Positions 23,220 through 30,345 of a stretch of DNA of 31,752 nucleotides are shown in pieces (the first letter of the stretch is position 1; each line of letters starts with the position of its first letter). The translations under genes were made by a program, and so were the position numbers. The notes under the pieces are model-generated. The model worked only from the letters and a program-made list of their open reading frames with translations, had not been told where the DNA came from and made no database searches. Source of the DNA: an uncultured Dialister sp. (GTDB taxonomy: Bacteria; Bacillota; Negativicutes; Veillonellales; Dialisteraceae). The stretch is taken from the NCBI GenBank assembly GCA_900543165.1, contig UQQQ01000023.1:1-31752 (forward strand), written 5' to 3'.

Positions 23220-23289
23220 CCGCGGCAGAATAAAAGCGAAAATGAGACGATCGTTATTTCACCGCCCCTTTTGCGCGAATCTGCCGCGG
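23220..23289. repeat. Long inverted repeat upstream of nfeD
   Basis: ccgcggcaga (23220-23229) and tctgccgcgg (23280-23289) are perfect complements 50 bases apart. gcgaaaa and ttttgcgc pair inside them. It could fold as a 70-base stem-loop RNA or be the remnant of a small mobile element; no coding frame inside. Confidence 0.5.
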
Positions 23290-23335
23290 CAGGGGATGGC
23301 AGAAAAAATACAGGAAAAATTTTATCTGCATAGTG

Positions 23336-23341
23336 TATAAT
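23336..23341 (+). promoter_or_regulatory. Promoter -10 of nfeD
   Basis: TATAAT preceded by TG, 41 bases before the nfeD start. No clear -35. Confidence 0.45.
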
Positions 23342-23382
23342 GAATAGGAAATCAGTTCGCGAAAGGAGGCATCCCATCAAAA

Positions 23383-24102
23383 ATGAAGAAATTCCTATTT
23401 CTCCTGCTGTTCTTTCCCATGCAGGTGCTGGCAGCCGATGCTATGCCTATGGCAGACGTTTTTAAGCACCCGATCGTAGAAGGTCTCTTATCCGCCGTCA
23501 TCCTTATCTCGCTGCTGGCGGAGATCAAGACCGCCGGATTCTCGGGCGGGGCACTGGCAGCGGCGATCGCTGGCTGTCTTCTGATCGGAGCGAATTGGTC
23601 AGAAGGCGATCAGATGCTCGAAGCTGTCTTGTACTTCGGCGGGCTAGCGCTGGTCATTCTGGACATCCTGGCACTCATGACAGGCGTAGCGGCTGTCATA
23701 GGCCTCGTTCTCCTTCTCTCCGGGCTTTTCTTCACCTTCGGCGGAGATATGACGGCCCTCTATATCCTGTCGGGTGGCGTACTTCTCGCCGGGATCGGTT
23801 TCTATTTCTTGCTCGATCACCTTTCACAAAGCCGGCTGTGGCAGAAAGTCACATTGCGTGATTCCCTCACCGGTCAGAAGGGCTTCAAGTCTTCCGCCGC
23901 TGATCTGTCAGCCTATGCCGGGAAAGAGGGGATGACGGACTCAGTCCTTCGCCCGTCCGGCAAAGTGGATATCGAAGGGCATATCCTGGACGCCGTCTCT
24001 CGCGGTGACTTCATAGAGAAGGGGAAGAGGGTCATCGTCATCAAGGCAGAAGGAAGCTATCTTGTCGTGAAAAAGCGGATGCCCGCTAAGCAGGTGCGAT
24101 AG
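23383..24102 (+). CDS. NfeD-family membrane protein (short form)
   Basis: 239 aa. A signal-peptide-like start (MKKFLFLLLFFPMQVLAADA) with likely cleavage after VLA. Membrane segments are at about 31-48, 56-72 and a long hydrophobic run at 85-145 that can hold two or three. The C-terminal soluble OB-fold domain (about 185-239) contains GKVDIEGHILDAVSRGDFIE and GKRVIVIKAEGSYLVVKK. The ClpP-like protease domain of long NfeD is absent. NfeD proteins partner with flotillins, and floA follows 117 bases later, supporting a membrane-microdomain role. The start is set by aaaggagg with a 13-base spacing. Confidence 0.85.
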   Translation: MKKFLFLLLFFPMQVLAADAMPMADVFKHPIVEGLLSAVILISLLAEIKTAGFSGGALAAAIAGCLLIGANWSEGDQMLEAVLYFGGLALVILDILALMTGVAAVIGLVLLLSGLFFTFGGDMTALYILSGGVLLAGIGFYFLLDHLSQSRLWQKVTLRDSLTGQKGFKSSAADLSAYAGKEGMTDSVLRPSGKVDIEGHILDAVSRGDFIEKGKRVIVIKAEGSYLVVKKRMPAKQVR

Positions 24103-24163
24103 GATTGCCAGCGCCGATCCTATCGCAGAGGCAGATCCTCTGACCCTTTCTGAAGCCGCAAGC

Positions 24164-24189
24164 TGAGAGTCCTGCCAAGCGGACTCTCA
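24164..24189 (+). other. Hairpin between nfeD and floA
   Basis: tgagagtcc (24164-24172) pairs perfectly with ggactctca (24181-24189). Only two T follow, so it is a weak terminator or an RNA-processing or stability element that could set the nfeD:floA ratio. Confidence 0.45.
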
Positions 24190-24219
24190 TTGATTCCTGA
24201 TTATAAAAAGGAGGCATGT

Positions 24220-25185
24220 ATGGAACTTTTACTTTTTCCGGTGATTATCTTTTTCATCGCCATTGCAGCTCTGTCCGTCCTGCTGCACTTTGTGCCGATC
24301 GGACTCTGGATCTCCGCACTCGCCGCGGATGTGAATATCTCCCTCTTCAATCTGGTGGGGATGCGGATCCGCCGCGTCTCTCCGCAGATGATCGTGCTGC
24401 CGCTCATCAAAGGCACGAAGGCGGGACTTCTCCTCAGCGTGAACCAGCTCGAAGCGCACTACCTGGCGGGCGGCAATGTGGATAACGTCGTCGATGCCCT
24501 GATTGCCGCGCATCGCGCACAGATCGATCTCTCCTTCGAGCAGGCAGCCGCCATCGACTTGGCAGGCCGCAATGTCCTCGAAGCCGTCCAGATGAGCGTC
24601 AATCCGAAGGTCATCGAGACCCCGACCATTTCTGCGGTCGCGAAAAACGGCATCGAGCTCAAGGTCCGCGCACGTGTCACCGTCCGTGCGAATATCGATC
24701 GCCTCGTCGGCGGGGCAGGGGAAGCGACCATCATCGCTCGTGTCGGTGAAGGCATCGTCACGACCGTCGGCTCCTCCGAAAAGCACACCGACGTACTGGA
24801 GAATCCGGATCACATTTCCCGTACTGTGCTGGGCAAAGGTCTCGACTCGGGGACAGCTTTTGAGATCCTCTCCATCGATATCGCCGATGTCGATGTAGGC
24901 AGAAATATCGGCGCCCAGCTCCAGACCGATCAGGCAGAAGCAGATAAGCAGATCGCACAGGCAAGAGCCGAAGAACGCCGTGCCATGGCCGTCGCCAAGG
25001 AGCAGGAAATGCGCGCCTATACCCAGGAAATGCAGGCGAAGGTCGTCGAAGCCCAGGCCGAAGTGCCAAAGGCTATGGCAGAAGCCCTCCAGAAGGGAAA
25101 TCTGGGTGTCATGGATTACTATCAAATGAAAAATATTGCAGCCGATACCGAGATGAGAGAGAATATCTCCGGAAAGAAAGCATAG
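24220..25185 (+). CDS. floA: Flotillin-like protein FloA
   Basis: 321 aa. An N-terminal hydrophobic anchor (MELLLFPVIIFFIAIAALSV, then LLHFVPIGLWISALAA) is followed by a SPFH/prohibitin domain (about 50-215) with the FloA-specific blocks GTKAGLLLSVNQLEAHYLAG and ARVTVRANIDRLVGGAGEAT. After that comes the Ala/Glu-rich coiled coil with repeated EA (about 225-290) and MDYYQMKNI near the end. FloA scaffolds lipid-microdomain protein complexes. I start at 24220 because aaaaggaggc lies just before it; a frame extension to 24190 has no ribosome site. Paired with nfeD upstream. Confidence 0.95.
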   Translation: MELLLFPVIIFFIAIAALSVLLHFVPIGLWISALAADVNISLFNLVGMRIRRVSPQMIVLPLIKGTKAGLLLSVNQLEAHYLAGGNVDNVVDALIAAHRAQIDLSFEQAAAIDLAGRNVLEAVQMSVNPKVIETPTISAVAKNGIELKVRARVTVRANIDRLVGGAGEATIIARVGEGIVTTVGSSEKHTDVLENPDHISRTVLGKGLDSGTAFEILSIDIADVDVGRNIGAQLQTDQAEADKQIAQARAEERRAMAVAKEQEMRAYTQEMQAKVVEAQAEVPKAMAEALQKGNLGVMDYYQMKNIAADTEMRENISGKKA

Positions 25186-25204
25186 AGGGCTGCCAAGCAA
25201 GCAT

Positions 25205-25247
25205 AAAAAAGAGAGCCGCGAATCCAATGATTCACGGCTCTCTTTTT
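25205..25247. terminator. Bidirectional terminator between floA and csp
   Basis: agagagccgcgaatc and gattcacggctctct form a 15-position stem with one mismatch and loop caat, flanked by A-run and T-run. It can end floA on the + strand and the convergent csp on the - strand. Confidence 0.9.
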
Positions 25248-25291
25248 ATCTTTGGTTACAAACTTACGCTATATAGCAGTCAGTTCAGTGA

Positions 25292-25492
25292 TCAGCCTTC
25301 AACTTTAACGTTAGCAGCCTGAGGTCCTCTTGCACCATCAATAATTTCGAAATCGACCTTCTGGCCTTCATTCAGTGTTTTGAAGCCATCAGCCTGAATA
25401 GCAGAGAAATGAACGAAAACGTCGCCGCCTTCTTCTCTTTCAATAAAGCCGTAGCCTTTTTCTGCACTGAACCACTTAACTGTACCTTTCAT
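25292..25492 (-). CDS. csp: Cold-shock domain protein
   Basis: 66 aa, one cold-shock domain. RNP1 is KGYGFIE and RNP2 is VFVHFSAI; it starts MKGTVKWFSAEKGYGF as in CspA/CspB. A small single-stranded nucleic-acid binder acting as RNA chaperone. A ggagga site lies before the start on the minus strand. It is the only gene on the minus strand in this window and is convergent with floA. The short leader of about 50 bases is not the long thermosensor leader of E. coli cspA. Which Csp paralogue this is cannot be told. Confidence 0.96.
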   Translation of the reverse strand: MKGTVKWFSAEKGYGFIEREEGGDVFVHFSAIQADGFKTLNEGQKVDFEIIDGARGPQAANVKVEG

Positions 25493-25544
25493 GGAAATTC
25501 CTCCTAAAAAAATGACTTACACTGCTCGTATTGAGCATGATTCA

Positions 25545-25573
25545 ACAATACCATAAATTCATAGTTCAGTCAA
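25545..25573 (-). promoter_or_regulatory. csp promoter
   Basis: On the minus strand TTGACT (25568-25573), a 17-base spacer and TATTGT (25545-25550) preceded by TGG. A well-formed sigma-70-type promoter, with the start about 50 bases before the csp ATG. Confidence 0.7.
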
Positions 25574-25714
25574 CCAAAAATATGAGAAAATGCAGAGAAT
25601 ATATAGGATTTCAGCGTTTATGCAAAGACATCAGAAAGGCGGCTGATAGCGTTTGACAGGAGAGGGGAAAACAGGGCGTCGTCCCCATAAACCTCACCAT
25701 TCCTCGTTCTATTA

Positions 25715-25723
25715 TGCTATAAT
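25715..25723 (+). promoter_or_regulatory. hslO promoter
   Basis: TGCTATAAT, an extended -10. Transcription would begin near 25730, so the ATG at 25735 would be nearly leaderless, which favours the later start at 25795. Confidence 0.55.
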
Positions 25724-25794
25724 ATATCCGATTTGTGCTGCTGGAAGAGCCATTCTCTCCGGCGAAAATTTCATGTGTACCAGAGGTTTTGACT

Positions 25795-26661
25795 ATGAAT
25801 ACGAATACGATTCAGCATTATCTGAGTGCGGACGGCATCCGTCTGACTGTCGCCGATACATCGAATGTATCCCTCGAAGCGGAAGCGATCCATCATCTGC
25901 CCCCGGCGTCTGCGAGGATCCTCGCGAAGGCGATGACAGGGGCGGCGATCCTCATCAATGATTTCAAAAATCATGAAGGGATCTCCATCCGCTGGATGAC
26001 AGGAAGCCCTTTGGGCGCGATCCACGTCGATGCCTATGACGGGCGCTTTGTCCGCGGTTTCCTGGACCATCCGGAAGCCGGAGAAGGCGTGCCTTGTGAC
26101 GATGTGCATGAGGCTGCGCTGGCAGCAGCGAAGGGACAGCTCTTCGTGACGCGCTACTCGCTCCTGAAGCTCCCATATACAAGCACGGTGAACCTGTCTC
26201 ACGGAGACATTTCAGCGTGCCTCACAGAGTATATGAATACATCTGAGCAGACGCTGTCGGCCGTGAAGCTGGATATCTCCATGACCGAAAAGGGCGATAT
26301 CCTGCGCTCGGCAGGCTTCATGGCGCAGCTCCTGCCAAAAGGAAATATGGGAAGATTCGCAGAGCTTTTCCGTGAGCTGGATCATTGGGACCTGACGAAG
26401 GATGCCAAGGAAGAAGGTTCTCTGGAAAAGCTTTTGGTCGAAGGCCAGTTCGAACTGCTCAAGGACGGCCCTTTGACCTTCCGCTGCACCTGCTCGGAGG
26501 AACGCATCAAAGGGACACTGAAGTCTCTCCCGGAGGCGGAGAAGCAGAGCCTGCTCGCCGATCCCTCCATCGAGATCGTCTGCCCGTATTGTGATAAGAA
26601 ATATACGATCGATCGAGATACACTTTCTAAATGGTTCATGGAAGGAGATCATGTACAATGA
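25795..26661 (+). CDS. hslO: Redox-regulated chaperone Hsp33
   Basis: Holdase chaperone switched on by oxidation through a zinc-bound four-Cys site. With the ATG at 25795 the protein is 288 aa, the usual length, and begins MNTNTIQHYLSADGIRLTVA as in the family. The Cys switch is C231-x-C233 (RCTCSEE) and C263-x-x-C266 (CPYCDKK). The chaperone core motif GAIHVDAYDGRFVRGFLDHP is seen. The ribosome site (agagg) is weak. The stop overlaps the next start as ATGA. Its promoter therefore also drives the two purine/methylthio genes, linking oxidative-stress and SAM by-product functions in one operon. Confidence 0.95.
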   Translation: MNTNTIQHYLSADGIRLTVADTSNVSLEAEAIHHLPPASARILAKAMTGAAILINDFKNHEGISIRWMTGSPLGAIHVDAYDGRFVRGFLDHPEAGEGVPCDDVHEAALAAAKGQLFVTRYSLLKLPYTSTVNLSHGDISACLTEYMNTSEQTLSAVKLDISMTEKGDILRSAGFMAQLLPKGNMGRFAELFRELDHWDLTKDAKEEGSLEKLLVEGQFELLKDGPLTFRCTCSEERIKGTLKSLPEAEKQSLLADPSIEIVCPYCDKKYTIDRDTLSKWFMEGDHVQ

Positions 26662-27452
26662 AAAAAATCGCTTTCATCGGCGGCACCGGGGCGGAAAATT
26701 CTGTCCTGCTGAAGGACGTGACCGAGCATATCATCGAGACGCCCTATGGCGAAGCGAAGTATGAAGCCGGTTTCTTTGAAGGCAGGGAGATCATCCATCT
26801 GTCCCGCCACGGGGCGCATCACACGATCCCCCCGCACAAGATCAATTACCGTGCCAATATGTTTGCCCTGAAGATGCTTGACGTCGCAGCCGTCATCAGC
26901 ACGACGGCCGTCGGCTCTCTGAATCCGGACTACAAGCCGGGTGAGCTGGTGCTTCTCGACCAGTTCATCGATATGACGAAAGCCCGCGAAGGGACCTTCT
27001 ATGATGGCGAACGCTATGGCGTCGCCCATCTCGACATGAGCCATCCGTACTGTGCATCGCTCCGAGAAGCTATCCTTGCCGCCGGAAGAAAGGAAGGCAT
27101 CACTCTACACCCGCAGGGGACCTATATCTGCACGGAAGGACCGCGTTTCGAGACCCCGGCAGAGATCAAGGCATACCGCATGTGGGGCGCTGACGTAGTC
27201 GGCATGACGAATGTACCGGAGTGCCAGCTCGCCCGTGAAGCGGAGATCTGCTACGCAAGCATTTCCATGGTCACGAATTTCGCCGCCGGCATCACAAAAG
27301 AGGAGCTGAGCCATCAGGAAGTCTTGGGCTGCATGGCAGAAAACAGCCGCAACATGTACCGCATCGTGACCGACGTCTTCGAGACGTATGATGTAGAGAA
27401 GGACTGCCACTGCCGCCACGCCGCAGAAGCCTTCGGAGGATTTCACGTATGA
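26658..27452 (+). CDS. mtnP: MTA/MTI phosphorylase-like enzyme, predicted 6-oxopurine type
   Basis: 264 aa, trimeric PNP/MTAP family: phosphorolysis of a purine (thio)nucleoside to base and ribose-1-phosphate. Seen: FIGGTGAENS (phosphate loop), LSRHGAHHTIPPHKINYRAN (phosphate/sugar site), EGPRFETPAEIKAYRMWGAD, GMTNVPECQLARE, and SMVTNFAAGI. Human MTAP reads adenine with D220 and D222 in ATDYD. Here the aligned residues are N207 and A209, which resembles PNP (N243 in human) and bacterial methylthioinosine phosphorylase. So methylthioinosine may be the true substrate; this is inference. It overlaps hslO upstream and mtnA downstream by four bases each. The start at 26658 follows ggaaggaga. Confidence 0.85.
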   Translation: MKKIAFIGGTGAENSVLLKDVTEHIIETPYGEAKYEAGFFEGREIIHLSRHGAHHTIPPHKINYRANMFALKMLDVAAVISTTAVGSLNPDYKPGELVLLDQFIDMTKAREGTFYDGERYGVAHLDMSHPYCASLREAILAAGRKEGITLHPQGTYICTEGPRFETPAEIKAYRMWGADVVGMTNVPECQLAREAEICYASISMVTNFAAGITKEELSHQEVLGCMAENSRNMYRIVTDVFETYDVEKDCHCRHAAEAFGGFHV

Positions 27453-28492
27453 GTGCGCTGCGATCGCTTGCATGGGAAGGTGAGAGCCTCCGTCTTCTTG
27501 ACCAGACGAAGCTCCCTACAGAAATCACCTATCTACACTGCAGGGACTACCGTGAGGTAGCCGATGCCATCCGCATCCTTGCGGTGCGCGGAGCTCCTGC
27601 AATCGGTGTCGCGGCTGCCTATGCCGTCCTCCTCGCCTATAGAGAGTGCCTTTTGTCCTCTGATATATCGACTGCCTTTCACCACGCCTGCCAAGAGATC
27701 AGCGCAGCGCGTCCGACTGCCGTGAATCTGTCCTGGGCCGTTTCCGAGATGGAGAAGGTCTTCGATCGATATCCTGCCAAAGAAGCGGGGGATGCTCTCC
27801 TTACAAAGGCCCGTGATATCGAAGCTGAAGATATTCACACCTGTCGCTCCATCGGTGAAAATGGCGCAGATCTTTTCCAAGGAAGAAAGGGTCTTCGCAT
27901 CCTGACCCACTGCAATACGGGAGCACTGGCGACGGCAGGCATCGGCACTGCCTTCGGCGTCCTCTCCGTCCTTCATGAGCGTGGAGCGATCGAGTGCGTG
28001 TATGCGGATGAGACACGTCCGCTCCTGCAGGGGAGCCGCCTCACCGCGACTGAGCTCATGGAAGGGCATATCCCGTGCTGCCTCATTTCCGATACGATGT
28101 CCGCTTCCGTCATGCGCGACAAGAAAATAGACGCCATCATCGTCGGTGCAGACCGCATCGCGGCGAATGGCGATACCGCCAATAAGATCGGCACCTACGG
28201 TCTTGCCGTCATGGCAGCCTACCACCATATCCCATTCTACATCGCTGCCCCGTTCTCGACATTTGACTTCTCCATCGCCTCGGGCAAGGAGATCGTCATT
28301 GAAGAAAGAGATCCGGACGAAGTGCGGAAATTTGCCGGCGTCTACAGCGCGCCGAAAGACGTCCCTGTCTATAATCCCGCCTTCGATGTCACGCCGTCCT
28401 CTCTCATCGCCGGTATCATCACGGAAAAGGGCGTGCTGAAAGCGCCATATGAAGAGACGATCGCGCGGTACAAGAAAGAGCTTTCAAAATAA
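27449..28492 (+). CDS. mtnA: Methylthioribose-1-phosphate isomerase
   Basis: Converts 5-methylthioribose-1-phosphate to the ribulose form. 347 aa, normal. Motifs: VRGAPAIGVAAAYAVLLA (47-64), LTHCNTGALATAG with catalytic C155, VYADETRPLLQGSRLTATEL (184-203), and IVGADRIAANGDTANKIGTY with catalytic D235. eIF2B-alpha homologues share the fold, but the C155/D235 pair supports the isomerase. It is coupled by ATGA to the phosphorylase gene that makes its substrate. mtnB, mtnC, mtnD, mtnE and mtnK are not in the window, so where the product goes is open. Confidence 0.93.
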   Translation: MSALRSLAWEGESLRLLDQTKLPTEITYLHCRDYREVADAIRILAVRGAPAIGVAAAYAVLLAYRECLLSSDISTAFHHACQEISAARPTAVNLSWAVSEMEKVFDRYPAKEAGDALLTKARDIEAEDIHTCRSIGENGADLFQGRKGLRILTHCNTGALATAGIGTAFGVLSVLHERGAIECVYADETRPLLQGSRLTATELMEGHIPCCLISDTMSASVMRDKKIDAIIVGADRIAANGDTANKIGTYGLAVMAAYHHIPFYIAAPFSTFDFSIASGKEIVIEERDPDEVRKFAGVYSAPKDVPVYNPAFDVTPSSLIAGIITEKGVLKAPYEETIARYKKELSK

Positions 28493-28497
28493 AAAAG

Positions 28498-28526
28498 TAA
28501 CTGGTGACTAGTGACTGGTGACTGGA
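28498..28526. repeat. GTGACTA/GTGACTG heptamer array
   Basis: Reads taactggtgactagtgactg, then gtgactgg, starting 6 bases after mtnA. Three to four heptamer units of the same family as 211-225, 11488-11516 and 30212-30232. Confidence 0.7.
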
Positions 28527-28574
28527 TTCTAGTAGCCAGGGATGAGCGACTGGGAGGCATCAGACTCCCGCACG

Positions 28575-28600
28575 GTCATTTCGAGCGAAGTCGAGAAATC
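28575..28600. repeat. Dispersed 'tcgagcgaagtcgag' element
   Basis: gtcatttcgagcgaagtcga followed by gaaatc, the inverted partner of 11679-11703. It is one of four repeat units filling the 453-base spacer 28493-28945, in which I find no gene. Confidence 0.65.
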
Positions 28601-28761
28601 TTTGTCATTCGCACTCAGGCACTCAATGGCAGAAAATCCGAAAACGGGAAGCCTGTTATCCGCAGAGAAGGGGCTGCATCAGCAGCGATCATGGGTTCAC
28701 GCTTTCCCTACATGTGCCGCGCACTTTTCCGCTTTCCTCATCTATCTCTCATACCGCCTGT

Positions 28762-28807
28762 GCCCTATCCGCCCCTTCGGGGCACCTTCCCCTCGAGGGG
28801 AAGGCTG
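28762..28807. repeat. Intergenic repeat with paired GC hairpins, copy 2
   Basis: gccctatccgccccttcggg, then gcaccttcccctcgaggggaaggctg: the inverted copy of 23110-23155. The two small palindromes are conserved, with compensating loop changes. Confidence 0.75.
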
Positions 28808-28837
28808 ACGATACGAGGGAAACCTGTCATCGCGGAC

Positions 28838-28916
28838 CTTCGGGCATCGCCAGAATCGCCAGATTTATACTGCGGCGAAGCCGCTACCACAACCCTGAAC
28901 CCTGAACCTTGAACCT
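28838..28916. repeat. GCGGC-hairpin repeat unit, copy 2, with a GGTTCAA-complement array
   Basis: cttcgggcatcgcc, an extra 9-base duplication (agaatcgcc), agatttatactgcggcgaag, ccgctaccacaaccc, then tgaaccctgaaccttgaacc. It is the inverted copy of 31697-31752. It ends about 30 bases before ahcY. Confidence 0.8.
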
Positions 28917-28945
28917 TTATTTATTTTCCCGAAAGGAGTCCATCC

Positions 28946-30190
28946 ATGTCTGAATCCATGATTCGTGATATTTCCTTGGCCGACGAAGGCCTGCAGCGTA
29001 TTTCCTGGGTCGAAAAATTCATGCCTGCACTGAATACACTGCGTGAAGAATTCGTCAAAGAGCAGATCTTCAAAGGCAAGACCATCGTCATGTCCATCCA
29101 TCTCGAAGCGAAGACCGCCTACCTTGCGCTCACGCTGAAAGCAGCGGGTGCAAATGTCATCTGCACCGGCAGCAATCCGCTCTCCACGCAGGATCCGATC
29201 GCAGCCGGCCTCGTCAAGAGCGGCATCACCGTCTATGCATGGCATGCCTGCACCGAAGAGGAATATTTCATGTTCCTGAACAAGGCCCTCGACCACATGC
29301 CCGACATCATCATCGATGACGGCGGCGACCTCGTGCACCTGCTCCATACCACCAGAAAAGAATGCCAGAAAAACCTCATCGGCGGCTCTGAAGAGACCAC
29401 CACGGGCGTATACCGTCTGAAAATCCTCGAAAAGGAAAACAAGCTGGAATTCCCGATGATCGCAGTCAATGATTCCTACTGCAAGTACCTCTTTGATAAC
29501 CGCTACGGCACCGGACAGTCCGCCTGGGACGGCATCATCCGCAGCACGAATCTCACCGTCACCGGCAAGACCGCCGTCATCGCAGGCTATGGCTGGTGCG
29601 GCAAAGGCTGCGCCATGCGTGCGAAAGGTCTCGGCGCGCATGTCATCGTGACAGAAGTTGATCCCATCAAAGCCATCGAAGCCGTGATGGATGGATTCGA
29701 AGTCATGCCGATGGCAGAAGCCGCCAAGCGCGGTGACATTTTCCTCACTGTCACCGGCGACATCGATATCATCACCGAGCCGCATTTCCTCGCGATGAAG
29801 GACGGCGCCATCTGCGCGAATGCAGGCCACTTCGACTGCGAAGTCAGCCGCAAAGATCTGGAACGCATCGCCGTCTCTCACTATGAAGCCCGCAAGAACA
29901 TCGAAGGCTATGTCCTGCCAAACGGCAAGACCGTCTTCCTCATGGCCGAAGGCCGCCTTGTGAACCTCGCAGCAGGGGATGGACATCCGGCAGAAATCAT
30001 GGATCTCTCCTTCGCTATGCAGACCCTTGCAGCCCGTTACCTCCTCCAGCACGGCAAGGAAATGAAACCGGCTGTCTACACCCTCCCGCATGAACTCGAT
30101 ACCAAGATCGCCTCCATCAAGCTCGCTGCCATGGGATACCAGATCGATACCCTGACAGAAGCGCAGAGAAAGTACTTGGGCCTCGATTAA
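28946..30190 (+). CDS. ahcY: Adenosylhomocysteinase family protein, Thermotoga/archaeal type
   Basis: 414 aa NAD-dependent hydrolase of S-adenosylhomocysteine or its inosyl form. NAD site GYGWCGKG (214-221); substrate and hinge motifs EETTTGV (149-155), NDSYCKYLFDNRYGTGQS (175-192), AEGRLVNLAAGDGHPAEIMD. It is the short type, lacking the insertion and the C-terminal Tyr tail of eukaryotic enzymes. In human SAHH the adenine is read by T57 and E59 in HMTVET; here the block is H52-L-E-A-K-T57, so those positions are E54 and K56. A Lys there would suit a 6-oxo purine, matching archaeal S-inosylhomocysteine hydrolase; inferred. Strong codon bias suggests high expression. gaaaggagtcc precedes the ATG. 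Confidence 0.92.
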   Translation: MSESMIRDISLADEGLQRISWVEKFMPALNTLREEFVKEQIFKGKTIVMSIHLEAKTAYLALTLKAAGANVICTGSNPLSTQDPIAAGLVKSGITVYAWHACTEEEYFMFLNKALDHMPDIIIDDGGDLVHLLHTTRKECQKNLIGGSEETTTGVYRLKILEKENKLEFPMIAVNDSYCKYLFDNRYGTGQSAWDGIIRSTNLTVTGKTAVIAGYGWCGKGCAMRAKGLGAHVIVTEVDPIKAIEAVMDGFEVMPMAEAAKRGDIFLTVTGDIDIITEPHFLAMKDGAICANAGHFDCEVSRKDLERIAVSHYEARKNIEGYVLPNGKTVFLMAEGRLVNLAAGDGHPAEIMDLSFAMQTLAARYLLQHGKEMKPAVYTLPHELDTKIASIKLAAMGYQIDTLTEAQRKYLGLD

Positions 30191-30210
30191 GAGCGATTGG
30201 GGGGGTAGGG

Positions 30211-30320
30211 TGTGACTAGTGACTAGTGACTAAATGCCATCTTCGGGCATCGCCCCCTACATATTCGCGGCGAAGCCGTCACCTTCATTCCTAATCCCTA
30301 GCTACCAGTCACAAGTCACT
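30211..30320. repeat. Mosaic intergenic repeat, copy A2
   Basis: tgtgactagtgactagtgac, then cttcgggcatcgccccctac, a tcgcggcgaagccg half-hairpin, caccttcattcctaatccct and accagtcacaagtcac. Same module order as 201-300. It fills the 155-base gap between ahcY and mtaD. Confidence 0.8.
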
Positions 30321-30345
30321 TATTTCATACATCGGAGGACTATCC

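Noticed and set aside
28511..28912. 133-codon frame in the mtnA-ahcY spacer
   Set aside because: Covers three repeat units, several of which also occur at other spacers; no start signal.
28865..30091. 408-codon open frame on the minus strand opposite ahcY
   Set aside because: Mirror of a strongly biased coding gene. Its product is rich in Asp, His, Phe and Gly with no recognisable motif and no ribosome site; the + strand gene has all family motifs.
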